A DNA stretch of 64,000 nt from Mucilaginibacter kameinonensis (GTDB lineage Bacteria; Bacteroidota; Bacteroidia; Sphingobacteriales; Sphingobacteriaceae). Location of the stretch: NCBI RefSeq assembly GCF_003675385.1, contig NZ_RCWZ01000004.1, forward strand, positions 186,001-250,000. The letters run 5' to 3'. Positions 33,407-43,167 of this stretch are shown here, in pieces. Within the stretch, counting starts at the first letter, position 1; each line of letters begins with the position of its first letter. A program made the translations under genes and the position numbers. A model generated the notes under the pieces. That model saw only the letters and a program-made list of their open reading frames with translations. It was not told the DNA's origin and did no database searches.

Positions 33407-35518
33407 TCAGATATCAGCTTTTTCTATTTTAAGCTTTTTCATTCGCGAGTGTAATGTGGTTGATGGCAGTCCCAGGATTTCGGCAGCTCCACCCGGCCCT
33501 TTAACCCTGCCTGCTGTATGCTTAAGTACATGAATAATGTGTTGGCGCTCGCATTCATCAAGCAATGTTACCTCAGTTGCGGGTACTTTATCAACAGGCG
33601 GCGATACGGTAATTGCTTTGGGTAAAAACACTTCTTTTAAGGTATTTCCTGGTGTCATGAGCACACTGCGTTCAATCAGGTGTTCCAGTTCGCGTACATT
33701 GCCCGGCCATGAATAAGCGGTCATTTGCTTTAAAACACTATCAGCAATTTTATCTATCCGTTTACCGAATTTTTGTGCAAACTTATTGATGTAATGCGTA
33801 ATAAGCAGCGGAATATCCTCCGCACGTTCCCTCAAAGGCGGCAGGTTTATCGGGAAAACATTAAGGCGGTAAAACAAATCGATACGGAAGCCACCGCTAT
33901 CAACCTCGGTAAGTAAATTGCGGTTTGTGGCCGTTATAATGCGTACATCCGTTTTAATGGTTTGATGCCCGCCAATCCGTTCTATCTCCTTTTCCTGTAT
34001 CACCCTTAACAATTTAACCTGCAGGTCGGGAGGCAGTTCTCCTATCTCATCTAAAAAAATAGTGCCTTTATGAGCCAATTCAAATTTACCTATCCTACGC
34101 TCGTTGGCACCGGTAAAGCTTCCCTTTTCATGACCAAACAGTTCACTTTCAATTAAACTTGCAGGCAGGGCGGCACAGTTTACCTTTACCAGCATTTTAT
34201 CCTTACGTGGCGATGCGTTATGAATAGCCCTCGCAATTAACTCTTTCCCTGTACCCGATTCACCCAATATCATTACGGTACTATCCGTTACGGCTACGCG
34301 CGATATCAGGTTAAAAACATCCTTTAACCCACCATTTTGGCCAATAATTTCACCATGATTGTAGGCAGTATCTATCTGCTGCTGCAGGTAAAGCTTTTCT
34401 TCTTCAAGCTGGGCTTTAAATTGATCTATTTGCTTTAGCTGACTTTCAATTTTTTCATAGGCCCGTATATTGGCAACGGCTATTGATATCTGAGAGCAAA
34501 ACGCCGTGAGCAAATTAAGCTGCGATGGTGTAAAGGTATTTTTCTGCCCCATCCATATAAACACGCCGCCAATGCATCTGTCATTTTCACGCAAAGGCAC
34601 CGTCACTAATTCGCGCGAGCCGTTTTCATAAAAAAAGTTAATATAAGGAGGTACAAAATCGCGGAGCAGCAACGCTTCAAGATCATAAACAAGTGGTATT
34701 TCCGAATTTAAGAGCGCATCATAAATGCCGTCTTCCAGCATATACTTTTCGGCAGCCCTTTCTTGATAATCCTGGTGGTTTCTGGATTCTTCTGTTAAGT
34801 TATACAGGTAAGCGCTGTGTGTATTGCCATCTTCGTTCAGCAACGATATCACCATCTCCCTGTAAGGAAAAAGAGCGCCCATTTTTTCATGCACAACATC
34901 TAAAAACTCATTCTTATTGCGGCAGGCCACAAAATCATGGCTTACCGATAACAGGAAAGTTTTTTCCTTCTCGCTTTCCTGGATCTGCTCATTAGCAATG
35001 ATATTAGCTGTAGCTATTGAAAGCTGGTCACTGATACCTTTTAAAATATCAAAATACTGACCCGGGAAACTATTTGCAGCATCCGAAAAAAGTGATAAAA
35101 CCCCAGTAAGGTGGGCGTTGATATTAAAAGCTACCATGAGTACTTCCTTTATCCCCAACTGCAGGTTTTTCTTGAATATGGCAGGTAAGCGACCTGTTTT
35201 CTCTTCGGCCTCAAGATTAAAAACCAGGGGTACATCCGCGGCGGTTACCTGATTAATGATATTATCAGCACGGATATCAAAATCATCGAATAGTCCCGCA
35301 TAACCGGTATCATATGATGCTTTGGAATCAGGGTCGATCAAAAACGGACTTGTTTCGCCTGTTACTGTATTAACAATACCAATACCACAATGCGTGCAAT
35401 TAAACAGGATCTTTAACCGAGCATTAATAACATTCAGCAGATCGGCACGCCCCCTTACCTTCGCCATATCGCCGCTTACAGACAACAAAAAAGCAATATT
35501 ACTTTCCTGCTTTTTCAT
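33407..35518 (-). CDS. GAF-GAF-AAA+ sigma-54-type transcriptional activator
   Basis: The start is placed at ATG 35518 (MKKQESNIAFLLS), which has AAAAGG a few bases upstream; the frame is open to 35617 and allows 33 more residues. Two GAF domains (about residues 1-160 and 185-335) are followed by an AAA+ domain with Walker A GESGTGKE, the sigma-54 contact loop GSFTGA, Walker B GTIFLDEIGE, and a Fis-type HTH at the C-terminus (AAEILGLPSTTLHSRMKKLK). It resembles FhlA in layout. No receiver domain is present, so GAF ligands or protein partners control it. It is divergent from the AraC gene. Confidence 0.9.
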   Translation of the reverse strand: MKKQESNIAFLLSVSGDMAKVRGRADLLNVINARLKILFNCTHCGIGIVNTVTGETSPFLIDPDSKASYDTGYAGLFDDFDIRADNIINQVTAADVPLVFNLEAEEKTGRLPAIFKKNLQLGIKEVLMVAFNINAHLTGVLSLFSDAANSFPGQYFDILKGISDQLSIATANIIANEQIQESEKEKTFLLSVSHDFVACRNKNEFLDVVHEKMGALFPYREMVISLLNEDGNTHSAYLYNLTEESRNHQDYQERAAEKYMLEDGIYDALLNSEIPLVYDLEALLLRDFVPPYINFFYENGSRELVTVPLRENDRCIGGVFIWMGQKNTFTPSQLNLLTAFCSQISIAVANIRAYEKIESQLKQIDQFKAQLEEEKLYLQQQIDTAYNHGEIIGQNGGLKDVFNLISRVAVTDSTVMILGESGTGKELIARAIHNASPRKDKMLVKVNCAALPASLIESELFGHEKGSFTGANERRIGKFELAHKGTIFLDEIGELPPDLQVKLLRVIQEKEIERIGGHQTIKTDVRIITATNRNLLTEVDSGGFRIDLFYRLNVFPINLPPLRERAEDIPLLITHYINKFAQKFGKRIDKIADSVLKQMTAYSWPGNVRELEHLIERSVLMTPGNTLKEVFLPKAITVSPPVDKVPATEVTLLDECERQHIIHVLKHTAGRVKGPGGAAEILGLPSTTLHSRMKKLKIEKADI

Positions 35519-35600
35519 AATACCTTTTAACAACTCGCTTTCGGCTAACATAGGATACTTACAAGGCTTGGTAGGGTTGAAAATACAATTATAAAGATAC

Positions 35601-35659
35601 GATATTTCGCTCCCCAATCAGGGATATCATGATATTTCGTTACAAATGCCACATTAGCA
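35601..35659. promoter_or_regulatory. repeated GATATTTCG and palindrome between divergent regulators
   Basis: GATATTTCG occurs at 35601-35609 and again at 35651-35659 with a 50-bp offset, and GATATCATGATAT beside the second copy is palindromic. AATCAGGGAT at 35617-35626 is repeated before the HisKA_2 kinase gene near 33318. These may be sites for one of the two flanking regulators. Confidence 0.35.
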
Positions 35660-35751
35660 TAATAACAAAATACTGATTATCAAATAAATACAAATAACGG
35701 CACGAATTTAGTGCTGCACTACATGCCTTACAAGCTTTAAACTAAGCCACC

Positions 35752-36624
35752 ATGAAACAGTTAAACGATTTTGCGCCGCGCCATTTTGAGAAAACTTCAA
35801 GTTGCCTCCCTTTTAAAATCCATACCATTGACTGGATTAAGGAGAATGGCATCGATCTTCCAAATGATTATTTCATGTTGATATGGGTTGTAGCCGGTAC
35901 CGGTTACTACAGGCTTAATTTACAAAAAGAAACGGTGCACACCAACCAGCTGCTGCTGATAAAACCCGGTCAGGTGCATGACCTTAAATTCGGCGATGGC
36001 TTGCAGGGCTATGTTATATCTTTCACCGATTCGTTTCTGGACATGGAGGATTATAGTCGCAAACCCGTTTACAGTCCTATCTACCAAATGTTTAACCAAA
36101 CCAATAACATTACTATAGACAATGAACTGGCCGATGACATGCGTGATATCACCGAAATAATGATGAAAGAGTACAGCAGGCATAATCTTTACCGTTCTGA
36201 AATATTAAAACGTTATTTCAAGATATTCCTGATCTACCTTTCCCGTCAGTTGGAGTCGATAGCGCAGGCACCAAAGCAATCACGAAATACCGCTATTCTG
36301 CAAAATTTCATGGCACTGCTTGATAAAAACTTCAGAGAATATAAAATGGTTGCCGATTATGCTGAAAAACTATCGGTAACCCCTAATTACCTTAACGAAG
36401 TAGTAAAAAAATTAACAGGCCAGCCGGCCGGATATCATATCAGGCAACGTATAGCTGTCGAGGCCAAACGTCAGGCCATACATCCGGATAACTGCATGAA
36501 AAAAATAGCTTACGAGCTGGGCTTTTGCGACATGGCGCACTTTAGCAAATTTTTCAAAAATGCCACAGGGGTTAGCTTTTCTGATTTTAAAAAAAGAGGA
36601 ACAGTATTGCAACCCGTTTTTTAG
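35752..36624 (+). CDS. AraC family transcriptional regulator
   Basis: The 290-residue protein has an N-terminal cupin-type ligand domain (HTNQLLLIKPGQVHDLKFGD) and a C-terminal double helix-turn-helix (about 185-285; YAEKLSVTPNYLNEVVKKLT and IAYELGFCDMAHFSKFFKNA). It is followed after 39 bp by a small gene and then by an FAD monooxygenase on the same strand, which it may control. The effector is unknown, possibly an aromatic compound given the monooxygenase. Confidence 0.92.
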   Translation: MKQLNDFAPRHFEKTSSCLPFKIHTIDWIKENGIDLPNDYFMLIWVVAGTGYYRLNLQKETVHTNQLLLIKPGQVHDLKFGDGLQGYVISFTDSFLDMEDYSRKPVYSPIYQMFNQTNNITIDNELADDMRDITEIMMKEYSRHNLYRSEILKRYFKIFLIYLSRQLESIAQAPKQSRNTAILQNFMALLDKNFREYKMVADYAEKLSVTPNYLNEVVKKLTGQPAGYHIRQRIAVEAKRQAIHPDNCMKKIAYELGFCDMAHFSKFFKNATGVSFSDFKKRGTVLQPVF

Positions 36625-36663
36625 CGATAACCCTTTTAATTATTTAATCAAACAATCAACGTC

Positions 36664-36903
36664 ATGTCAGAATCAGTACAATTAATCCCGGGCAATTCCT
36701 TAATAACTGCAACACCACAGGAAGGACGCGAGCTTGCCATTAAAATGGCCCGACTTACTATCAGAGTAACTCAGCCAGATGATGAAATTCGCGGCAAGCT
36801 CCGCGGTATATACGCCGAAGATGCCGCTATGCTTATAGCCGTTGGTCAAACTGTGGCAACCGAATTTGCTACGATAGCGGCAGCTAACAATTATTGGAGA
36901 TAA
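36664..36903 (+). CDS. small protein of unknown function, 79 aa
   Basis: The product is soluble and predicted helical (REGRELAIKMARLTIRVTQP style sequence) with no Cys and no signal. Codon use is normal and the gene sits between the AraC gene and the monooxygenase gene on the same strand with short gaps (39 and 60 bp). No family is recognised. Confidence 0.55.
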   Translation: MSESVQLIPGNSLITATPQEGRELAIKMARLTIRVTQPDDEIRGKLRGIYAEDAAMLIAVGQTVATEFATIAAANNYWR

Positions 36904-36963
36904 AAGTACAATATCTTTCTGCTGCAAATTGAGAATATCTATTTTTAAGCCTGGTAACAAATT

Positions 36964-38511
36964 GTGCATACACAGGTAATTATTATCGGCGCCGGCCCAA
37001 CCGGCTTAATGGCTGCCTGCCAACTGGCGCGCTTCAATATTGATTTTATTATTATTGATACCAAACCTGCGCCTACGCACGAGTCGCGAGCCATGCTGGT
37101 TACTGCCCGCAGCATGGAAATTTATCAGCAAATGGGTATTGTTGATACGGTTCAGGAACAGGGAAATGTGATCAGCAAATTTGCTATTTACATGAAAGGC
37201 CGCGAAAAAGCGATACTCCAAACCGCCGAAGCAGGTTACGGCCTTACCGATTTCCCCAATCTACAGGCCTTTGAACAGTTTAAGAACGAAGAATTGCTTT
37301 ATGAACAGCTTAAAGCAACAGGCCACGATGTTTTATGGCGGACCAGCCTGGTAAGTTTTGAACAAGACGAAGATCTGGTTTTTGCTAATATTTACGATAA
37401 AAGCGATCCGTTCCGAAAAATAGTGGTCAAAGCCTCATATCTATTGGCTTGCGATGGTGCTTCCAGCGTAGTGAGGCAACACCTTGGATTGGATTTTGCA
37501 GGCGGCACTTATCAAAACAAATTTTTTGTTGCCGATGTACAGCTCAACTGGCAGCAACCATTAAACAAGCTCATCGCATCCCTGTCGCGCTCCAATTTCT
37601 GTGCTTTTTTCCCGATGTATGGTGATAACAATTACCGCATATTGGGCACCTTGCCCGAAAGTTTTGCGGGTATTGATGATGTTAGCTTTGATGATTTAAA
37701 AGACGTGATCGCCGAAAACATCAAACTACCGCTTAATATCAAAAAGTTAAACTGGTTTTCGGTATACAAGCTACACCATCGTTGTGTTGACAGGTTCAGG
37801 GTAAACCGTTGTTTTTTATTGGGTGATGCCGCGCATATCCATAGTCCGGCAGGTGGGCAGGGCATGAATACAGGTTTGCAAGATGCGCACAACCTGGCCT
37901 GGAAACTGGCATTTGTAATACAGGGTATTGCCGGCGAAAAGCTTACCGACACCTACCATACCGAACGATATCCTTTTGCCCAATGGCTCCTGAAGTTTAC
38001 GGATAACATATTCGCCTTTATGACAGGCCGTAATTGGCTTATATACCTGGTGCGTACTTATATCATGCCCCACGTTTTACGACTGGTATTGTCAAAAAAA
38101 TGGATAACCCGGCGCATGTTCAGGGTACTTTCGCAAATTTGGTATTCGTACAGAAAAAGCCCTTTATCACGACAATTTATCAAGCAAAACCTAAAGTTCA
38201 GCGCAGGTGACAGATGTCCCTATGTTATGACGGAGATTGAGGGCAAATCGCAAAGCATTTATCATTTACTCACCGAAGCAAAATTTCACCTGCTGTGTAT
38301 TGGTACTAAATCTGATGACAGTCAGGTACCAGATCACTTATTACCCTTTATCAAAATAGTTAATTTGCCCATTAATGAAGACTGGCAAAAACTTGGCGTA
38401 AAAACCGGTTTATATCTTTTAGTAAGACCTGATAATTACATAGGCTTGCTTAGCGATGAAATGAGCCCGGCCTTAATAAGCGGTTATTTTGAAACATTTA
38501 AAGGTAACTGA
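36964..38511 (+). CDS. FAD-dependent monooxygenase, PheA/TfdB family
   Basis: Translation appears to start at GTG 36964 (HTQVIIIGAGPTGLMAACQL follows), since no ATG lies nearby upstream in frame. The 515-residue protein has the FAD GxGxxG motif at its start, the second FAD motif LLGDAAHIHSPAGGQGMNTG, and the C-terminal thioredoxin-like extension (about 425-515) typical of phenol hydroxylase-type enzymes. These enzymes hydroxylate aromatic rings using NAD(P)H and O2. One oddity is a hydrophobic segment near NWLIYLVRTYIMPHVLRLVL in the middle region. Confidence 0.88.
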   Translation: MHTQVIIIGAGPTGLMAACQLARFNIDFIIIDTKPAPTHESRAMLVTARSMEIYQQMGIVDTVQEQGNVISKFAIYMKGREKAILQTAEAGYGLTDFPNLQAFEQFKNEELLYEQLKATGHDVLWRTSLVSFEQDEDLVFANIYDKSDPFRKIVVKASYLLACDGASSVVRQHLGLDFAGGTYQNKFFVADVQLNWQQPLNKLIASLSRSNFCAFFPMYGDNNYRILGTLPESFAGIDDVSFDDLKDVIAENIKLPLNIKKLNWFSVYKLHHRCVDRFRVNRCFLLGDAAHIHSPAGGQGMNTGLQDAHNLAWKLAFVIQGIAGEKLTDTYHTERYPFAQWLLKFTDNIFAFMTGRNWLIYLVRTYIMPHVLRLVLSKKWITRRMFRVLSQIWYSYRKSPLSRQFIKQNLKFSAGDRCPYVMTEIEGKSQSIYHLLTEAKFHLLCIGTKSDDSQVPDHLLPFIKIVNLPINEDWQKLGVKTGLYLLVRPDNYIGLLSDEMSPALISGYFETFKGN

Positions 38512-38535
38512 TCAACCCTAAAGGCTTAACCGGCA

Positions 38536-38976
38536 TCAGGCTTCATCGTATATAAAATCGATGCTCCAGCGATATGTGGCTATACTTGCCAGCAATAAAC
38601 TACCTGCGCTATCGGCCCAAACCGAGTAAGTAAATGGCGCCTTGATTCCCGAAAATATGGCCATGCAAAGGGCAAAGGTAAGCGTAAGGGCAAAACTTGC
38701 ATAAGCTGCAGTACGGATCTTAAAACCCACTATAAACATGATGGCTATAGAAACTTCGGCGACGGTTGCTAAAAATCCCATGACGCCAGCCATCGACCGG
38801 CTCAGATATGGCATCAGCGTATTGGTATAAACCACAAAATTATCCCAACTACCCCAGTTTACCTGATTTTGTCCCGCCGGGCCTAAAAAGCCTAAACGGT
38901 CGGCCACAGGTAGTAAGAAACCTATAGCCAAAGCAAAGCGGAGATAAAGTTGTGCTATTTGCAGGGTATTTTTCAT
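38536..38976 (-). CDS. DoxX family membrane protein
   Basis: The start is set at ATG 38976 (MKNTLQIAQLYLRFALAIGF); a frame six codons longer exists. The 146-residue protein has four membrane helices and the DoxX pattern including a family-typical Arg in the first helix (YLRFALAIGFLLPVADRLG). DoxX relatives are quinone- or thiol-linked membrane proteins; the exact role is not known. It converges with the monooxygenase gene and is divergent from the HD gene, with an Rrf2-like AAGATAAAAG motif between them. Confidence 0.85.
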   Translation of the reverse strand: MKNTLQIAQLYLRFALAIGFLLPVADRLGFLGPAGQNQVNWGSWDNFVVYTNTLMPYLSRSMAGVMGFLATVAEVSIAIMFIVGFKIRTAAYASFALTLTFALCMAIFSGIKAPFTYSVWADSAGSLLLASIATYRWSIDFIYDEA

Positions 38977-39143
38977 CGATGAATATTTATGCAACTAAAA
39001 TACAGGTTTAAAACCCCGCTTAAAAACGCAAAATCCATGTTTACACAAATAAGATAAAAGTGTCATCTTTTTGTTGAGAGACGGAATTTTGGACATTTAT
39101 CCAGATTTTCTACAGAATATGGGGGTAGTATCGCATCATTCAC

Positions 39144-39734
39144 ATGCCTGCGATAAGTATAGTAAAAAGGGCCGCTGCCTATGTTACCTCATTGATGGAA
39201 GAAAACCTTCCGGCAAACATGTATTTCCATAATTTGGGACATACGCAAAGGGTTGTAGATGCAGCAATTGAAATTGCCGGGCACAGCAAACTAAAAAAAC
39301 CGGAGCTAACTATTCTAACCATAGCCGCCTGGTTTCATGATACCGGCTACCTTTACCATTACAAGGGCCACGAAGATACCAGCATGATCATTGCAGGTAC
39401 ATTTTTAATGCAGCACCATTACAATAATGATTTTATACAACAGGTATGGGACTGTATTGAGGCTACAAAAATTCCGCAGGCACCTAAAAACCTGATGCAA
39501 CAAATCATCTGCGATGCAGATATGCGGCACTTCGCTTCATCCGATTATTTTAAATGTGCCCAAAATTTAAAACAGGAATGGGAAATGCATTTAGATAAGC
39601 ATTTCAGTGATGAAGAATGGCGCAGTTTAAACCTTAGGGTTTTACAACATCATCAGTACTTTACTGATTACGGTAAAACAGTATTGCAATTTGAAAAAGA
39701 CAGCAATATTGTTTTGTTGAAGAAGCAAGTCTAA
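39144..39734 (+). CDS. HD domain phosphohydrolase
   Basis: The 196-residue protein has the HD-domain metal ligands: His in FHNLGHTQRVVDAAIEIA, the His-Asp pair in AAWFHDTGYLYHYKGHEDTS, and Asp in ICDADMRHFAS. HD proteins hydrolyse nucleotides or cyclic nucleotides; no GYP motif is present, so it is not a c-di-GMP type. It stands alone, divergent from doxX. Confidence 0.85.
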   Translation: MPAISIVKRAAAYVTSLMEENLPANMYFHNLGHTQRVVDAAIEIAGHSKLKKPELTILTIAAWFHDTGYLYHYKGHEDTSMIIAGTFLMQHHYNNDFIQQVWDCIEATKIPQAPKNLMQQIICDADMRHFASSDYFKCAQNLKQEWEMHLDKHFSDEEWRSLNLRVLQHHQYFTDYGKTVLQFEKDSNIVLLKKQV

Positions 39735-39956
39735 TATTTTTTTACCGTTTCTTTTCGTACACCGCTTAGGTTTTCCGGAGTAATACCTTTACCAAGAGAT
39801 CGTGGTATTTACGAACAAAATCAAAATATTTTTGCCCGGTAATAAATCATACACCATGCTTACAGGCCATTGCATGCATGGTGTATAAGATTTCTCTTTC
39901 GCCCCGGCGCGTATTCCCGTCACGGCCCTTTTCGATGACAAAGCAGGTTATGGCTC

Positions 39957-41006
39957 TTACTTCGTTCCCGACGGTACAGCCAGGGGTTGCCTATCTTTCA
40001 GCGGTACGCCAAAATTTGGCGAGCCATCTTTATTCCAGGTAAACTTCTGAGCGCGTGGCGAGCGTTTATTGCCGCAACCCTCGTTAGGATTTGAATTAGC
40101 ATGATACAGGATCCAATCTTCCCTTCCATCAGGCGACTTAAAGAATGAGTTATGCCCCGGCGCATATACGCTGTTTTCCGGTGATTGCTTAAATACCGGC
40201 TCCTCTGTTTTTATCCATGACGCAGGATTTAACAGGTCACTATTTTTAGAAGCCGTAAGCATACCTAAAGCATAAAAGTCGGTCCAACAGCCGCTGGCCG
40301 AGTAGATCAGGAATAGCTTATTGCCATGTTTTAAAATCTCAGGGCCTTCATTTACACTTACATGTGCAGGGTTGCCGGAATCGTGTAAGTCGCCATTAGT
40401 TTCCCATTGATAAGCAGGGCTTGATATTTTTACGCGTTCGCTGCCAATGGTCAGGGCATCCTTCATTTTAGCGATATAAATATTTTGCTGACCGTTATGG
40501 TCACCTTCCCAACCCGACCAGATCATGTACCAGCTACCATTGTTTTCAAATACCGAAGCATCAATAGCCCATTTATCAGTACTGTCGGCTATTTTCCCTT
40601 TAAACTCCCATGTGCCTTCAGTTGGATCGGCAAACTTGTTTTCCAGTACGTAAATGCGGTGGTTGTTGTTATTGCCATTGTCGGCGGCAAAATAAACATA
40701 CCATTTGCCTTTTATAAAATGGAGCTCAGGCGCCCAAAGCTCTTTTGAATACGCCAGTCCTTGCGGAGGCGACCAAATCGCTTTTTTAGGAGCAGTACTC
40801 AATTTGGTTACATCCTTAGTTTTCCAGATAACGATATTTCCCCCGGTTGAGTTAGTATAGTAGTAAAATCCATCTTTATAAATCACCCATGGGTCGGCGC
40901 CTGATGGCAATAGCGGATTGGTAAAAGTTTTATCGGCAGTGTTTTGTGCAACAGCAGCACCGCAAAACATAAGTAGTAGCAAACAGGTATTGAAAATCTT
41001 TTTCAT
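39957..41006 (-). CDS. glycoside hydrolase family 43 protein
   Basis: The 349-residue secreted protein (signal to residue 20) has the GH43 catalytic pattern: Asp in PSGADPWVIYKDGFYYY, the pKa-modulating Asp in AIDASVFENNGSWYMIWSGW, and the acid Glu in VNEGPEILKHGNKLFLIYSA. GH43 enzymes act on arabinan, arabinoxylan and related side chains. A LacI-type regulator gene is upstream on the same strand. TTTTAGC (41019-41025) and GCTAAAA (41040-41046) form a dyad just before the start that could be its operator. Confidence 0.88.
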   Translation of the reverse strand: MKKIFNTCLLLLMFCGAAVAQNTADKTFTNPLLPSGADPWVIYKDGFYYYTNSTGGNIVIWKTKDVTKLSTAPKKAIWSPPQGLAYSKELWAPELHFIKGKWYVYFAADNGNNNNHRIYVLENKFADPTEGTWEFKGKIADSTDKWAIDASVFENNGSWYMIWSGWEGDHNGQQNIYIAKMKDALTIGSERVKISSPAYQWETNGDLHDSGNPAHVSVNEGPEILKHGNKLFLIYSASGCWTDFYALGMLTASKNSDLLNPASWIKTEEPVFKQSPENSVYAPGHNSFFKSPDGREDWILYHANSNPNEGCGNKRSPRAQKFTWNKDGSPNFGVPLKDRQPLAVPSGTK

Positions 41007-41117
41007 GAGGCTGAAAGGTTTTAGCTTGGTTTATAACGCGCTAAAAGTCTGCAAAAGATTTTACAAAAACAACAAATGTTAATAATACATTTATTATTAA
41101 ACCTACCTTATCAAAAC

Positions 41118-42152
41118 TTATGCTTTTACCGGTTGGGATGAGCTACGGATAAAAACCTGGGTAGGCAATACAGTAGTTTCAAACTCGGTGACAGGCCGTT
41201 TGCTTTCAATAATACTGATGAGCATTTCTGTCGCTTTCTTCCCCATTTCAAAACCGGGCTGATAAACGGCACTTAGCGGCGGGTTCAACACTTCGGCCAA
41301 TTGGGTATTGGTAAAACCAAGCAAGGCAATATCGGCAGGGATGCGGTAACCTAATTTATGCAGCAGCGATAAGGTGGTCGTGGTGATCCTGTCGGACGCA
41401 GTAAAGATAGCGTCAGGTTTACTTTCAGAGAATAGTTCGCTAAGCGCATTTTCTATCTCCGCAAGGTCTTTACCCCCATGCGGGCAGTATTTGATCAGCT
41501 TTTCATCAGATGTTATGCCGTGTTGTTCAAGCGCCTGCCGGTAGCCTCTCAAACGCTCTGCAGTAATAGATACATTTACCGAACTGGTGATATGGGCTAT
41601 TTTGCGATAGCCTGCGTTAATTAGTTGCGTTGTGGCATCATAAGCACCTGCAAAATTATCGGCAACTACCTTGTGCGTGTCAATTTCATCGCTCACCCTA
41701 TCGAAGAAAACTATAGGCAAGCCTTTTTTATGGAGTTCCTTAAGATGATCTATATTATTGGTTTCGGTTGAGAGGGAGATCAGCAAACCATCAATAGAGC
41801 GAAACGTTAAGTGGCGCACATTCTGTAATTCCAGGTCGTACGATTCATGGGTTTGCGTAATGAACACATTATACCCTTTACTGTGCGCAACCGATTCGAT
41901 GCCATTGATCACCTGCGAAAAAAACTGGTTATCAATAGTTGAAACTACAATACCGAGGGATTTGCTGTTGCCCTGCTTCAGGCTTTGCGCGTTAAGATTG
42001 GGCTGATAGTTAAGTCTTTTGGCACACTCTAATACAAGTGCTTTTGTTTTTTCGCCAATTTCGTGACTGTCTTTAAGTGCCTTGGAAACCGCCGAAGGCG
42101 AGATTCCCAACTCTTTAGCAATATCCTTTATAGTAACTCCGCCAAAATTCAT
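41118..42152 (-). CDS. LacI family transcriptional regulator
   Basis: The 344-residue protein begins with a LacI helix-turn-helix (TIKDIAKELGISPSAVSKAL and a hinge at LNAQSLKQG) followed by a periplasmic-binding-protein-like ligand domain. It lies 111 bp upstream of the GH43 gene on the same strand, so it probably controls that enzyme in response to a sugar. The upstream gap holds a GC-rich repeat element. Confidence 0.93.
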   Translation of the reverse strand: MNFGGVTIKDIAKELGISPSAVSKALKDSHEIGEKTKALVLECAKRLNYQPNLNAQSLKQGNSKSLGIVVSTIDNQFFSQVINGIESVAHSKGYNVFITQTHESYDLELQNVRHLTFRSIDGLLISLSTETNNIDHLKELHKKGLPIVFFDRVSDEIDTHKVVADNFAGAYDATTQLINAGYRKIAHITSSVNVSITAERLRGYRQALEQHGITSDEKLIKYCPHGGKDLAEIENALSELFSESKPDAIFTASDRITTTTLSLLHKLGYRIPADIALLGFTNTQLAEVLNPPLSAVYQPGFEMGKKATEMLISIIESKRPVTEFETTVLPTQVFIRSSSQPVKA

Positions 42153-42301
42153 TTCGTCCCCTTGCTTATGATCTTAAAATTAACAATCCAATTTATATAC
42201 CGGATAGTAAACATAAGAAAAATAAGTACTACAGGACATAAGTACGCATTATTACATTGATAGCCATATAATTAAATTCAGGGCTTATTATGTAACATTA
42301 A

Positions 42302-42419
42302 CTCCCTCCCTCGGGAGGGGTGCGTTGGCAATGTGCAGTGGAAGGGAGGGGTTTATGCAGCATTTAAAAAATAAGTCTATAGGTGAAACCCTTCCCTACA
42401 CCCTCCCAGGGGAGGGAAT
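42302..42419. repeat. GC-rich imperfect inverted repeat in 318-bp intergenic region
   Basis: The region 42153-42470 has no gene. Within it, CTCCCTCCCTCGGGAGGGG near 42302 and CCCTCCCAGGGGAGGGA near 42401 are ends of an imperfect inverted repeat of about 118 bp with matching subterminal GGAAGGG blocks. The composition differs sharply from the A/T-rich surroundings. It resembles a dispersed intergenic repeat; ACTCCCCTTTAGGGGACGGG at 14041 may be a partial copy. Confidence 0.6.
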
Positions 42420-42470
42420 CGCACATGGCCTCGTTTCTTTCGGCAATGAAATCAGCGAAATAATACTTCG

Positions 42471-43136
42471 CTATTTCACAACCACTATAGCCATACCATC
42501 GTGCTCCTTGGTACCTACTGTTTGGATAATGGTGGCTGTTACCTGTTTATTATCGGCAAGGGCTTTATTAAAACGTTGCACTCCGCTAACCCGTTCATCA
42601 TCGCAATTATCATCAAGTACTTTGCCTTCGCGGATTACATTATCAGCAACAATAAGGGTACCAGGCCTTGAAAGTTTAAGCGCCCATTCAAAATACTCGG
42701 TGTAGGGTGGTTTATCGGCATCAATAAAAATCATATCAAACGGGCCTGAATCTTCGGCATCAAGAGCCGCAAGACTATCCATCGCCCGGCCCACTTTAAT
42801 ATCAACAACCGGATCTAAACCTGCCTTAATAATATTCTGACGGGCAACATCGGCATAAGCCTGCTCCAGTTCAAGGGTAATGAGCTGACCATCGGCAGGC
42901 AACGCACGTGCAAGCCAGATAGTACTGTAACCGCCAAGTGTACCTATCTCCAAAATCTTTTTAGCGTTACATAACTTAGCCAGTAACTGTAAAAACTTAC
43001 CCTGGTTAGCGGAAACATTGATACCCGGAATACCGGCGTCCTTCATTGATTTTAGCGTACCTTTCAGCACCGCGTCCTCATCGCCAAGCAGGTTACCTAT
43101 ATACTGATCAACCGATTCAAAAAGTGAAGTATCCAT
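42471..43136 (-). CDS. O-methyltransferase, class I SAM-dependent (family 3)
   Basis: The 221-residue protein has the SAM-binding motif KILEIGTLGGYSTIWLARAL, the metal and substrate motif FDMIFIDADKPPYTEYFEWA, and IVADNVIREGKV, all typical of catechol/caffeoyl-CoA O-methyltransferase relatives. It would methylate a hydroxyl on an aromatic or similar substrate in the cytoplasm. The gene follows the amidohydrolase gene after 31 bp on the same strand. Confidence 0.92.
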   Translation of the reverse strand: MDTSLFESVDQYIGNLLGDEDAVLKGTLKSMKDAGIPGINVSANQGKFLQLLAKLCNAKKILEIGTLGGYSTIWLARALPADGQLITLELEQAYADVARQNIIKAGLDPVVDIKVGRAMDSLAALDAEDSGPFDMIFIDADKPPYTEYFEWALKLSRPGTLIVADNVIREGKVLDDNCDDERVSGVQRFNKALADNKQVTATIIQTVGTKEHDGMAIVVVK

Positions 43137-43167
43137 AACGTTATTTTATTTATGATAAAATTAAACA

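Noticed and set aside
35695..35725. Possible sigma-54 promoter GGCACGAATTTAGTGC before the AraC gene
   Set aside because: The spacing between GG and GC is 12 bp rather than the required 10, so it is not a -24/-12 promoter.
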